A DNA stretch of 64,000 nt from contig JADJYF010000014.1 of NCBI GenBank assembly GCA_016719885.1, forward strand, positions 1-64,000, given 5' to 3'. The notes under the pieces are model-generated. The model searched no databases. It was not told the DNA's origin and saw nothing but the letters and a program-made list of their open reading frames with translations. Shown one piece after another: positions 45,293 to 55,675 of the stretch; the stretch's first letter is position 1, and each line of letters opens with the position of its first letter. The translations under genes and the position numbers were made by a program. The stretch is from Pseudomonadota bacterium (GTDB taxonomy: Bacteria; Pseudomonadota; Gammaproteobacteria; Ga0077536).

Positions 45293-46582
45293 ATGACGCC
45301 CGCACGCCGCCTGAAGAACATCCTCGGCGCCTCGGCCGGCAACTTCGTCGAATGGTTCGACTGGTTCGCCTATGCGTCCTTCGCGCTGTATTTCTCGCGC
45401 GCCTTCTTTCCCGCCGGCGACCAGACCGCGCAGCTGCTCAACACCGCCTTCATTTTTGCCGGCGGCTTCATCGCGCGGCCGATAGGCGCGCTGCTGTTCG
45501 GCCGTTATGGCGATCGCGTCGGGCGTCGCGCGGCGCTCACCCTGTCGGTCAGCATGATGTGCGGCGGCTCGCTGCTGATCGCGGTGGCGCCGACCGGCAT
45601 GGGCGTGCTCTCGCCGCTATTGCTGGTGGTCGCACGACTGGTGCAGGGGCTGGCGGTGGGCGGCGAATACGGTGCGTCGGCGACCTACGTGTCCGAGATG
45701 GCGAGCAGCCGCCATCGTGGTTTCTGGTCGGGGTTCCTGTACGTCACGTTGATCGGCGGCCAGCTCGCCGCCATGAGCCTGCAGGTGCTGCTGCAACGCG
45801 TGCTCAGCGACGAGCAGCTTTATGCCTGGGGCTGGCGCATACCGTTCGTGATCGGCGCGCTGCTGGCGGTGGTGGTGTTCTGGATCCGGCGCGGCATCGA
45901 GGAGACCGCGTCCTTCACCACCACCGAGGTCGCGCTGAGCGAACGCGGCCGGCCGCTCGCGCTGCTCACGGAATACGGGCGCGAAACCGCCATCGTGCTG
46001 GCGCTGACCGCGGCGGGCGCCATCGGCTTCTATACCTACGCGGTGTACATGCAGAAGCTCCTGGTCAACAGCGCCGGCTTCGACAAGGCGGTGGCGGCCG
46101 AGATCATGACCGCGGTGCTGGCGACGCTGGTGTTCTTTCCGCCGCTGGTCGGCTGGATAGCCGATCACGTCGGCCGCCGCCGCACCCTGCTGGTGTCGTT
46201 CGGCGCCAGCGCGCTGTTGGCGGTGCCGATGTTGAACGCGCTCGCGCACGCCGATGCCGGCCGACCATGGGCCGTCTACCTGCTGTGTCTTGTGCCGCTG
46301 TTCTTCCTGTCGGGATACTACGCGCTCAGCGCCATCATCAAGGCCGAACTCTACCCGGTACATGTGCGGGCACTGGGCGTATCGCTGCCTTATGCGGTGG
46401 CGCTGGCGATTTTCGGCGGTAATGCCGAGACCGCCGCGTTGTACTTCAAGAAGGCCGGCATGGAAGGCGGCTATTACTGGCTGGTGGCGGCGGTCTTCAC
46501 GGTCGGCTTCCTCGCCGCCACGCAGTTGCCCGACGAACGCCGCGGCACGCGACTGGCGGACGACGGCCCGGCGCTGTCCTGA
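45293..46582 (+). CDS. MFS transporter, metabolite:H+ symporter (MHS) type
   Basis: This 429-residue transporter starts MTPARRLKNILGASAGNFVE. The first helix NFVEWFDWFAYASFALYFSR and the loop LLFGRYGDRVGRRAALTLSV are hallmarks of the MHS family that includes KgtP, ShiA and proline/betaine carriers. About 12 helices are visible. The ATG is directly after a repeat A arm; the reading frame stays open upstream through the repeat but that text is repeat-derived. It likely imports an acidic substrate for the pathway. Confidence 0.88.
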   Translation: MTPARRLKNILGASAGNFVEWFDWFAYASFALYFSRAFFPAGDQTAQLLNTAFIFAGGFIARPIGALLFGRYGDRVGRRAALTLSVSMMCGGSLLIAVAPTGMGVLSPLLLVVARLVQGLAVGGEYGASATYVSEMASSRHRGFWSGFLYVTLIGGQLAAMSLQVLLQRVLSDEQLYAWGWRIPFVIGALLAVVVFWIRRGIEETASFTTTEVALSERGRPLALLTEYGRETAIVLALTAAGAIGFYTYAVYMQKLLVNSAGFDKAVAAEIMTAVLATLVFFPPLVGWIADHVGRRRTLLVSFGASALLAVPMLNALAHADAGRPWAVYLLCLVPLFFLSGYYALSAIIKAELYPVHVRALGVSLPYAVALAIFGGNAETAALYFKKAGMEGGYYWLVAAVFTVGFLAATQLPDERRGTRLADDGPALS

Positions 46583-46593
46583 GCACTGACGAC

Positions 46594-47727
46594 ATGAGCA
46601 ATGACAAGCAAAAGGGCTGGCTGGCGAGCACCGCGATCGCGCTGCTGATGACGCTGGTCGCGTATCTCGTGTGCGAAGGCCTGTACGCGGTGCGCGCCTG
46701 GGACCAGGCCGACGGCAGCCTCGGCTACCGCATCTACGCGCTGGTGCGTGAGCGCATAGCCACCGCGCGGGTCGAGCGCGAGCAGCCGGTATTGCCGGTC
46801 GCGACGGTCAAGGACTTCGAAGCCTTGCTGCCGGACATGAAGGCCGCCGCGGTCGGCATCGGCGACAGCCCGTTCTCGGAGCTCATCACCGACCGCGCCG
46901 CCGTCAATCAACGCAGCGCCGCCGGCTGCCTGCAACAGAAACCCAATCTCGACAAGATGGTGACTGCGTTGCGCAGCAATGCCTTCAACCCCTTCGAACC
47001 ACCGTCGTTCTTCGTCGATGCCGACAAGCGCCTGTCACCGGCGCTCGACGAATTTCTCTCGCGCTACGCCGTGCGCCGCCTGCACCATCGCAGCAATGCC
47101 TTTGGCGAACGCGTGACGCTGCCGGCGGTGGAGCGGCCGCGCAAAGTGCTGATTGCCGGTGACTCGGTGGCCAACGGGCTGATGGTCGATGACAGCGAAA
47201 CCCTGGCTTCGCAGCTGCAGGCCGGCGACGGCGAACGACAGTACGTCAATCTCGGCGTGGCCGGCGCCGATGCGCCCGACATCCTCTGCGCCCTCGAAGA
47301 CGCGGCCAAACGCTACGCCGGCGCCATCGACGAACTCATCTACATCTATTGTGAAAACGATCTCAAGCCCGGTCAGCCGCTAGGCGACCCCGAGGCGGTG
47401 ATGGCGGCACTGGGCGCGCTCGTGCAGCGCGAGAAGATAGCCAAGGTCACGGTCGTCTACGCGCCCTATATCTACAACGTGATGCCGGCCTTGACGCGCT
47501 TCAAGGGTCATCGCGGCTTTCGGCGGCCCTATCACGCCGAAGAACGCGCGACATTGGCAAAGCTCGTCGAGCAAGCAGGCTTTCGCCACGTAGACATCGG
47601 CGCGCAGGGAATGGCGGAGAACCAGCGTCTGGGCAGTGATTTCAGCGCTTTCGCGCTGTACGTGGACCAGGTGCACCTGTCGCCCCAGGGCACGGCCCTC
47701 CTGGCCGCGAAACTGCGCGCGCCGTAG
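46594..47727 (+). CDS. membrane-anchored SGNH/GDSL-type hydrolase
   Basis: This 377-residue protein has one N-terminal membrane segment (TAIALLMTLVAYLVCEGLYA, about residues 13-32) and a domain facing the periplasm. SGNH blocks are present: GDSVANGLMVD (block I serine) near residue 190, NLGVAGADAPDI (block II glycine), YCENDLKPG (block III asparagine) and DQVHLSPQG (block V Asp-His). Members deacylate lipids or glycans. It starts 11 bases after the MFS stop, so it probably belongs to the same transcript. Confidence 0.78.
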   Translation: MSNDKQKGWLASTAIALLMTLVAYLVCEGLYAVRAWDQADGSLGYRIYALVRERIATARVEREQPVLPVATVKDFEALLPDMKAAAVGIGDSPFSELITDRAAVNQRSAAGCLQQKPNLDKMVTALRSNAFNPFEPPSFFVDADKRLSPALDEFLSRYAVRRLHHRSNAFGERVTLPAVERPRKVLIAGDSVANGLMVDDSETLASQLQAGDGERQYVNLGVAGADAPDILCALEDAAKRYAGAIDELIYIYCENDLKPGQPLGDPEAVMAALGALVQREKIAKVTVVYAPYIYNVMPALTRFKGHRGFRRPYHAEERATLAKLVEQAGFRHVDIGAQGMAENQRLGSDFSAFALYVDQVHLSPQGTALLAAKLRAP

Positions 47728-47754
47728 CGCACGGCGCGCGCGTCGCCGCTGAAC

Positions 47755-48960
<1,206 letters not shown>

Positions 48961-48997
48961 GGAATCTTCCTTTCTGGGAACAGGTGAGCCTTGGCAT

Positions 48998-49157
48998 TGT
49001 AGGTGCGAATCGATTCGCACACTAATGGCGAAGGTCAAAGCCGGCAGGGTGAATGGCGACTTGTAATCGCACCTACAAGATCGGCCGCCGGGCGTCAGCC
49101 TGGTGCGATGGTCAGTTCGACAGAAGCTACTTGTGGGCCAGGCTTCAGCCTGACATT
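48998..49157. repeat. repeat A pair and a repeat B arm
   Basis: TTGTAGGTGCGAATCGATTC (48998 on) pairs with TAATCGCACCTACAA (to 49078). A single B arm (TGTGGGCCAGGCTTCAGCCT, then GACA) lies at about 49131-49155. It fills the gap between the acyl-CoA dehydrogenase start and the luciferase-type gene stop. Confidence 0.8.
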
Positions 49158-49175
49158 CCACCCGCGCCTCCCGCC

Positions 49176-50384
49176 TCAGGCAAAGCCCGGCAGGATCTTG
49201 GTCGCGAAGGCTTCGAGCTGGCGCAGGATCTCGCCCTGGTCCATGAGGCCCTGGTCAAGGTACCAGCCAAACCAATCGGGGTTGGAGTCCTTGCAAAGTT
49301 CGGCTATCTGCCGCTTCACGTCGTCGACGGTGCCGACGATGGCGAACTTGGCATCGACCATGCGCTGGAAGGTGATCGGCACCTCGCCCGTTTCGCCCGG
49401 CTGGCGAAAGCCTTCGAAGAAGCCGAAACCCGAGAAGTAGCGCACGAAGGCGTCGCCCAGCGCCGACGCGCCAAGGGCGAAGGCTTTCTCGTAGCTGTCG
49501 GCGATGTACACCATGCGGAAGGTGCCGATGTTCTGGCCGAGCGCGAGCTGGCGGCCGTTTTGCGCGGCCGCCTCGCGGTAACGCCGGCACAGGTCGAGGA
49601 AGGTATTGGGCTCGGCGAGACTCCAGCACACGATGTCTTCGCGCGCGCACCAGTCTATGGTCTCGGCGCCGCCGGAGAAGGCTTGCCACAGTTGCGGGTA
49701 GGGCTGGGTATAGGGCTTGGGCACCACCGAGATGCGCTGGATGTTGCCGGCATCGTCGACTTCGCCCGGCGCGCCGTAGCGCGCGGTCCAGGTCTTGGCC
49801 ACCGGCCAGCGCGGCGCGCCCGCCACGCTGTCGACCGGCACGCGGTAATGCTTGCCCTGGAAACGAATGGCGTCCTCGGTCCAGGCCATCTTCATGATGG
49901 CGTACAGCTCTTCGAACAATTCGCGATTGTGGCGGTCTGCCTCGGAACCGTCGGACGTCGCGCCGCCCACCCCGTAGTGCTGGCCGAGCACGTTCAGCCA
50001 ACGGTCCTGGTAGCCGCGCCCGATGCCTGGAATGAAGCGGCCCTGGGTCAGGTGGTCGAGCAGCGCGATTTCCTCGGCGAGGCGTATCGGGTCGCGGCCG
50101 GTGATGGGCATGACCAGCGTGGCGAGCTTGATGCGCCGGGTACGCGCCGCCAGATCCGCCAGGAATGTGATGGGCGCGACGGACATTTCCAGACCTTCGG
50201 AATGGAAATGGTGCTCGGTCAGGGCCAGCGCGTCGAAGCCGGCCTGGTCGGCGTAGACCGCGATTTCGCGCACCTGCTCGATCATGCGCTGGGTGCGTTC
50301 GTTGTTGCGGCCGATGGGGCGCAGCCGTTCGCGCTCCTCGTAGGTGGCGGGAATGGTGGGCAGCATGAACAGCATCGACTTCAT
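49176..50384 (-). CDS. luciferase-like (LLM class) flavin-dependent oxidoreductase
   Basis: This 402-residue protein starts at 50384 (MKSMLFMLPTIPATYEERER) after GGGAGCC. Characteristic stretches are FDALALTEHHFHSEGLEMSV, LTQGRFIPGIGRGYQDRWLN and the C-terminal FSGFGFFEGFRQPGETGEVP. The family performs flavin-dependent monooxygenation, commonly of aliphatic or terpenoid ketones. It is divergent from the AraC gene at 50565, which may control it. Confidence 0.88.
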   Translation of the reverse strand: MKSMLFMLPTIPATYEERERLRPIGRNNERTQRMIEQVREIAVYADQAGFDALALTEHHFHSEGLEMSVAPITFLADLAARTRRIKLATLVMPITGRDPIRLAEEIALLDHLTQGRFIPGIGRGYQDRWLNVLGQHYGVGGATSDGSEADRHNRELFEELYAIMKMAWTEDAIRFQGKHYRVPVDSVAGAPRWPVAKTWTARYGAPGEVDDAGNIQRISVVPKPYTQPYPQLWQAFSGGAETIDWCAREDIVCWSLAEPNTFLDLCRRYREAAAQNGRQLALGQNIGTFRMVYIADSYEKAFALGASALGDAFVRYFSGFGFFEGFRQPGETGEVPITFQRMVDAKFAIVGTVDDVKRQIAELCKDSNPDWFGWYLDQGLMDQGEILRQLEAFATKILPGFA

Positions 50385-50564
50385 GGCGAACGGGCTCCCG
50401 GGGTGTAATGGAGGTGCACGGGCAAGGCGTGGCACAGGCCACGGCGCGCGACGCCCTGTCCCGGGCGACGCCAAGGATTTATGCTCAATGCCTGAATACT
50501 ACGCAGGATTGGCGCGGGCCGATTGGCCAATCCTGACAACTTCAAGGTCAATGGTGACAGCGCT

Positions 50565-51593
50565 ATGCGGAACGACCCGATACACGAGACGCTGATGCCG
50601 GCCGTCTACGTGTGTCACATGATGCGCGAGTTCGACCAGCCGGCCGCCATCCTCGACGGCAGCAACCTGGCCCTGGATGAACTCGAGCGGCCCGGCCACT
50701 ACATCACCGTCGAACAAAACCTGCGCTGCGTGGCCAACGCCATGAAGCTCGCTTCCTCGCCGGCCTGGTACCTGCCCTGGGGTCTGCGCATCGCCGAATA
50801 CATCCACGGGCCGCTGACGCCGGCCATGCTCACGGCGCCGACCCTCGGCGACGGTCTCGATGCCTTCCTGCGCTATTTCGGTCAGCGCATTCCCTACATG
50901 GAGATCCGCGCGCTGCGTGGCGCCACGCATCTCGAGATTGAATTGACGCCGCGCCTCGACGTCGGCGAGTTGTTGCCGCCCCTGATCGAGATCCCGTTCC
51001 TGATCCTGCAGCACTACGTATGCACCGTGCGCCGGCTGCCGATGGACGGCGCGCGGGTGGAATTCGGCTACGCGGCACGTGGTGCGCAGCGTGAATATCG
51101 CAAATGGTTCGAATGCGAGATGCGCTTCGAAGCGCCGCGCAACGTGCTGCGCCTGCCCAAAGCGTGGCGCGCCACGCCCAACTTGGGCTATGACGAATCG
51201 CTGTGGCAGGCGGCGCTCGCCAAGTGCGCTGAGCTCGCGCCGCCGCAGGGCGCGCCGGCCGCGCTGTATGCCTTGCGCGGCCAATTGCAGCGCCTGTTGA
51301 ACAACCAGGACCAGGCCGCCGCGCCGCCCACGCTGGACGAAGTGGCGCGCCGCATGAACACTTCGCCGCGCACGCTCATCCGTCGGCTGCGCGCCGCCGG
51401 CACCACCTACCAGCTCGAACTCGACAACCTGCGCCGCCTGCGCGCGACCGAGATGCTGCGTCACCTCGATCAACCCATCAGCGCGATTGCCGACAGCCTG
51501 GGCTTCGCCGACGCGGCCGGCTTCGCCAAGGCCTTCAAACGCTGGACCGGCGTCTCGCCGAGCACCTGGCGGAAATCCGTCTCGGCATCCTGA
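50565..51593 (+). CDS. AraC-family transcriptional regulator (arabinose-binding-like N-domain)
   Basis: This 342-residue protein is counted from ATG 50565 (MRNDPIHETLMPAVYVCHMM); a TTG at 50523 would add 14 residues. The N-terminal 200 residues resemble the sensor domain of OruR/ArgR-type AraC proteins. The C-terminal double helix-turn-helix is clear in DEVARRMNTSPRTLIRRLRA and in ISAIADSLGFADAAGFAKAF followed by KRWTGVSPSTWRK. It is divergent from the luciferase-type gene and precedes the BVMO at 51705, so either could be its target. Confidence 0.9.
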   Translation: MRNDPIHETLMPAVYVCHMMREFDQPAAILDGSNLALDELERPGHYITVEQNLRCVANAMKLASSPAWYLPWGLRIAEYIHGPLTPAMLTAPTLGDGLDAFLRYFGQRIPYMEIRALRGATHLEIELTPRLDVGELLPPLIEIPFLILQHYVCTVRRLPMDGARVEFGYAARGAQREYRKWFECEMRFEAPRNVLRLPKAWRATPNLGYDESLWQAALAKCAELAPPQGAPAALYALRGQLQRLLNNQDQAAAPPTLDEVARRMNTSPRTLIRRLRAAGTTYQLELDNLRRLRATEMLRHLDQPISAIADSLGFADAAGFAKAFKRWTGVSPSTWRKSVSAS

Positions 51594-51704
51594 GCGCGCC
51601 GCCAGGCTGGCGGGATTTGACCAGTCCGTGTCACCTGCGGGCCTGTTCCGCCGCGCCCGCCTTCGCCAGACTCGCAGCGCCATTCCGCTCCGAGGTTGCG
51701 TGCC

Positions 51705-53329
51705 ATGTCCCAAAGCGCCCGTCCCGAACAACTCGACGCGCTCGTCGTCGGCGCCGGCTTTTCCGGCCTGTACCAGCTCCATCGCCTGCGCGAGCTCGGC
51801 TTCAAGGTCAAAATCTACGAGGCCGCGCCGGCGCTCGGCGGCGTGTGGTACTGGAACTGCTATCCCGGCGCGCGCTGCGATACCTACGGACCGCTCTACC
51901 AGTTCTCCTTGCCGGTGCTGTGGCAAGACTGGGACTTCGACGAGCTGTATCCGTCCTGGGACAAGATTCGCGAATACTTCGCCCACGTCGATCGCCGCCT
52001 CAATCTGAGCCAGGACATCCGTTACAACACGCGCGTGACCGACGCGCATTTCGACGAAGCGAACTGCCGCTGGCAGGTGGAGACCGAGAGCGGGCCAGGC
52101 GCCGCGGCGCGCTTCCTGGTGCTGTGCACCGGCATCGGCTCGAAGCCCTACACGCCGAACATTCCCGGCCTGGAAGACTTCGGCGGCCGCTGCCTGCACA
52201 CCGCGCGCTGGCCGCAGGAAGGCGTGAGTCTCAAAGGCCAACGCATCGGCGTGCTCGGCACCGGCGCGACCGGCGTACAGGTCATCCAGGAAGCAGGGCC
52301 CGACGCCGCCCACATCACGGTCTTCCAGCGCACGCCCAACATGGCCTTGCCCATGCGCCAGCGCCAGCTCGACGACGCCGGCAAGCGCGCGCTCAAGGTC
52401 GACATGCACGCGAAGTATGCCAAGCGCGCCCGCACCCGCGCCGGCTACGACTTCGATTATCTCGATTACGCCGGCCCGACCTGCGCCGGCATGAGTGATG
52501 ATGAAATCGTCGCGATGTGGGAAAAGCACTGGGAGGAAGGCGGCTTCGTGCCGTGGCTCGGCAACTTCCCCGAGATCTATACCGACGAACGTCTCAACCT
52601 CATGGCCTACGAGTTCTGGCGCGACAAGGTGCGCCAGCGCATCAAGGACCCGGCCGTGGCCGAGAAGCTCGCGCCGACCAAGCCGCCCCATCCCTACGGC
52701 GTGAAGCGCATTTCCCTCGAGCAGCGCTTCTACGAAGTGTTCAACCAGCCCAACGTGACCTTGGTCGACCTCAACGAAACGCCCATCGCGCGCGTCACGC
52801 GTGCCGGCGTCGAGACCGTCGGTGGCCGCGTGCACGAACTCGACCTCCTGGTGCTCGCCACCGGTTTCGACATGGTGACGGGCGGCCTCACGGCCATGAA
52901 CATCGTCGGCACCCACGGCGCGACGCTGCGTCAGCAATGGCAACAAGGCGTCAGTGCCTACATGGGCACCATGACGCACGGCTTTCCCAACATGCTGTTC
53001 GTGTATGGCCCGCAGGCGCCGTCGGGTTTGAGCAATGGCCCAGTTGCTCGGAGCTGCAGGGCGACGAAATCGTCGCGCTCCTTAAATACATGCGTGATCA
53101 CGACATGCAGCGCATCGAGTCCAAGGAACAGGCGGATCACGCGTGGCGCCAACGCATCGACGAGTTCGCCGCCGGCACCTTGTTCAGCCGCGCACAGTCC
53201 TGGTACATGGCCAACAACATCCCGGGCAAGGCCGCGCAGATGATCAACTACCCCATCGGCATGCCCGATTACCTCGAGCAGTGGAGCCAGGTGAAGGCGG
53301 CCGATTACCGCGGCTTCGAGCTGCGTTGA
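51705..53329 (+). pseudogene. Baeyer-Villiger monooxygenase, one frameshift near the end
   Basis: The frame from ATG 51705 (MSQSARPEQLDALVVGAGFS) has FAD motif GAGFSGLYQLHRL, ALGGVWYWNCYPGARCDTYG, the BVMO fingerprint FGGRCLHTARW (FxGxxxHxxxW) and NADPH motif GVLGTGATGVQVI. It reads correctly to GPQAPSGLSNGP, then shifts at about 53042 (GGCCCAGTTGC, one base missing). The correct continuation SCSELQGDEIVALLKYMRDH lies in the next frame and ends at 53329. The 1625-base span is 542 codons less one base. Restored, the protein has about 541 residues, like its relative at 8679. Sequence error is as likely as a true mutation. Confidence 0.85.
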
Positions 53330-53350
53330 CAGTGGCGGGGCGGCGAGCGC

Positions 53351-54301
53351 ATGGTTGCCGCCATGAAATGCCAACACACCCTGCATCACGCCCAAGGCCA
53401 TCGCGGCTGGAACAATGCCAACCCGCCGAGGCTGCATATCGCGCCCGGCGAGTCGATTGAATTCCAGGCGCTCGATGCCTCGGATGGCCAGCTCAATCCA
53501 AAGTCGGTCGCCGAGGAGCTGACGCGCCTCGACTTCGAGCGCGTCAACCCGGTGGTGGGGCCGGTGTTCATCGATGGCGCCGCGCCCGGCGACGTCATCA
53601 AGGTCACGCTGCTGGACTTCACGCCCTCGGGCTGGGGCTGGACCGGCAATATTCCGGGCTTCGGCCTGTTGGCGGATCAATTTCCCGCGCCGCATCTGCA
53701 TCATTGGCATTACGACGTGACCTCGCGCACGCCGGCGCTGTACGGCCCCGGCGGACGCGTGCCGCTGAAACCGATGTGCGGCACGATTGGTCTTGCGCCG
53801 GCGGAAGCCGGCCACCATTCCATCGTGCCGCCGCGACGCGTGGGCGGCAACATGGACATCCGCGATCTCGCCGCCGGCACCGAGCTCTACCTGCCGGTGG
53901 AAGTGGCCGGCGGCCTGTTCAGTCTCGGCGATGCGCATGCCGCGCAGGGCGATGGCGAGATCTGTGGCACCGCCATCGAAACCGCGTGTTCCATCGCGGC
54001 GAAATTCGAACTCATCAAGAACACGCCGCTGGCGACGCCGCGCTTTACGACACCAGGGCCGGTGTCACGGCACCTGGATGGCGCGGGCTACGAAGTCACC
54101 ACCGGCATCGGCCCGGACCTGATGGCGGCAGCGCGCGACGCACTGCGCAACATGATTGACTTGCTCGCCGCCCAACACGGCATGGCAGCCATCGATGCCT
54201 ACATGCTGTGCTCGGTATGCGGCGATCTTCGCATCAGCGAAATCGTCGACATGCCGAACTGGGTGGTGTCGTTTTATTTTCCGCGGGTGGTGTTCGGCTG
54301 A
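53351..54301 (+). CDS. acetamidase/formamidase family protein
   Basis: This 316-residue protein is of the FmdA/AmdA family of zinc-dependent amidases. Typical blocks are NPVVGPVFIDGAAPGDVIKV, the PMCGTIGLAPAEAGHHSIVP stretch, GGNMDIRDLAAGTELYLPVE and LFSLGDAHAAQGDGEICGTA. The start is ATG 53351 or 53363. It follows the BVMO stop by 21 bases and is probably in one transcript with it. The 3' end of the gene (GGTGTTCGGCTGA) is part of a 181-base tandem duplication that continues downstream. Confidence 0.9.
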   Translation: MVAAMKCQHTLHHAQGHRGWNNANPPRLHIAPGESIEFQALDASDGQLNPKSVAEELTRLDFERVNPVVGPVFIDGAAPGDVIKVTLLDFTPSGWGWTGNIPGFGLLADQFPAPHLHHWHYDVTSRTPALYGPGGRVPLKPMCGTIGLAPAEAGHHSIVPPRRVGGNMDIRDLAAGTELYLPVEVAGGLFSLGDAHAAQGDGEICGTAIETACSIAAKFELIKNTPLATPRFTTPGPVSRHLDGAGYEVTTGIGPDLMAAARDALRNMIDLLAAQHGMAAIDAYMLCSVCGDLRISEIVDMPNWVVSFYFPRVVFG

Positions 54302-54650
54302 GCCGACGCGCCTTGCCCTGCGGGTGCGAATTCATTCGCACATTGGTGTTCGAGATTTCAATGTCAGACTGAAGTCCGACCCACAGGTCGATCCACTATT
54401 TCCTCGTGGGTCACGACTTCAGTCTGACAGGGCACATCGCCGTTCAATGTGCGAATAAATTCGCGCGCCGGTGTTCGGCTGATCCAGCTCGCCTTGCCCT
54501 GTAGGTGCGAATTCATTCGCACACTGGTGTTCGGGATTTCAATGTCAGACTCAAGCCCGACCCACAAGTCGACCCGCTATTTCCTCGTGGGTCAGACTTC
54601 AGTCTGACAGGGCACATCGTCGGTCAATGTGCGAATGAATTCGCACCTAC
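54289..54650. repeat. 181-bp tandem duplication of a composite A(B)A repeat
   Basis: Two copies (54289-54469 and 54470-54650) each begin with GGTGTTCGGCTGA, then a left A arm (GGTGCGAATTCATTCGCAC), a complete B hairpin (TGTCAGACT..., GTGGGTCA..., CAGTCTGACA) and a right A arm (GTGCGAATGAATTCGCAC). The B hairpin is nested inside the A palindrome. Copy 1 includes the last codons of the acetamidase gene. The copies differ at scattered positions, so the duplication is not brand new. Confidence 0.88.
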
Positions 54651-54663
54651 GAAGAGCCGGCGT

Positions 54664-55581
54664 CTAATGCATGGCGTCTTCGAACATCTTGGCCAGGGCC
54701 TCGAAGCCGTCGTTTGATGGATGCATGTCATCGCGCCAAGTGTAAGTCTTGGTCGCGCGGCGGCAATCTAGGTACGTGACGCTCGGGTAGGAAACGGCGG
54801 CGTTCCTCACGCGCTGGTTCAACTCGTCGATGATGGCGGCAACGATGGCGGGCGCCTCGGCATCCGGAATGCCGAGCGCGGTCAGGTATTGCCCGATGTA
54901 GCGGCCCCGTCCGACTTCCGGGCGCGGGTAGTCATAGCCGTGGCAGAAGATCCGCATCGCCGGGTACAACCCCGACACCTCCTGGTAGACCGACGCAAGC
55001 GTGGTCTCGATCCTCGCGAACAAGGCCATGCCGGTGGGTGTGATGTAGTCGGCGGGGAGTCGCCCGGCCTGGTAGGTGAACAGCAAATCACCCTTCGCCA
55101 GCGACTCCTGCAGATCATTACCGCCGGCGCCGAACATGAAATAGTCGGGCTTGTCGCGCTTCAGCACGGTGATGTATTCGCGCTTGGCCACGATCTGCCC
55201 GAGCGTATGGCCCCATCGTGCGATGTTGTTCATGCGCAAGCGGCGGTGCTCGTCTATCCAGTCGGCGATGGCGAGGCGATTCAGGAAGGCCGGCAGGTCG
55301 AACCAGGAATCGCCCTCGGCAACGACCGACTTCGCGCTGAGATAGGTATAGGTCTCGTTGCGGAAACGCTCGCGCTCACGACGCGAACGCAGGTATTGGT
55401 AGATACGGTCGTCGAGGTCGTAGCTCGCGGGTGGCGTGTCGGTCAGGGCGTCCGCCCGGAAGATGAGCTGCGGCACCGGCGACAATTCATCCAGGCAGAC
55501 GTATTCAGAAAGCCGCTCCATCGGAATGCGACCGGAGACGAGTGCCCGATCGAACTTATAGAAACTGAGTCTCTTGGCCAT
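54664..55581 (-). CDS. SGNH/GDSL-type hydrolase, cytoplasmic type
   Basis: This 305-residue protein starts MAKRLSFYKFDRALVSGRIP. The SGNH blocks are VAEGDSWFDLPAF (block I), GAGGNDLQESL (block III) and WRDDMHPSNDGFEALA (block V Asp-His). A conserved glycine lies in ARWGHTLGQIV. No signal peptide is seen. It is the last of three minus-strand genes (with the M15-like and holin-like genes) flanked by A/B repeats, though a hairpin separates it from the other two. It could be an esterase that modifies cell-wall or lipid substrates; the role is unknown. Confidence 0.75.
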   Translation of the reverse strand: MAKRLSFYKFDRALVSGRIPMERLSEYVCLDELSPVPQLIFRADALTDTPPASYDLDDRIYQYLRSRRERERFRNETYTYLSAKSVVAEGDSWFDLPAFLNRLAIADWIDEHRRLRMNNIARWGHTLGQIVAKREYITVLKRDKPDYFMFGAGGNDLQESLAKGDLLFTYQAGRLPADYITPTGMALFARIETTLASVYQEVSGLYPAMRIFCHGYDYPRPEVGRGRYIGQYLTALGIPDAEAPAIVAAIIDELNQRVRNAAVSYPSVTYLDCRRATKTYTWRDDMHPSNDGFEALAKMFEDAMH

Positions 55582-55611
55582 GCTGGCCTCCTGTCTTGAC
55601 CGATATCCCAG

Positions 55612-55652
55612 TTCGAGTAATCGGGCGGCTCGGCATGTGGCCGCTACTCGAA
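55612..55652 (-). terminator. hairpin after the M15-like peptidase gene
   Basis: TTCGAGTA (55612-55619) and TACTCGAA (55645-55652) are exact inverse complements, with a further GCGGC/GCCGC pairing inside. It lies just past the stop of the minus-strand peptidase gene (55676) and before the start of the SGNH gene (55581). Confidence 0.45.
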
Positions 55653-55675
55653 ACGATGATTGCGTTATGCCCGGC

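Noticed and set aside
50499..52979. An 826-codon antisense open frame over the AraC and BVMO genes
   Set aside because: Same reason: no family motifs, while both plus-strand genes have clear domains.
54302..54660. Insertion sequence between the acetamidase and SGNH genes
   Set aside because: It contains only A and B palindromes in a tandem duplication, with no transposase frame or target-site duplication.
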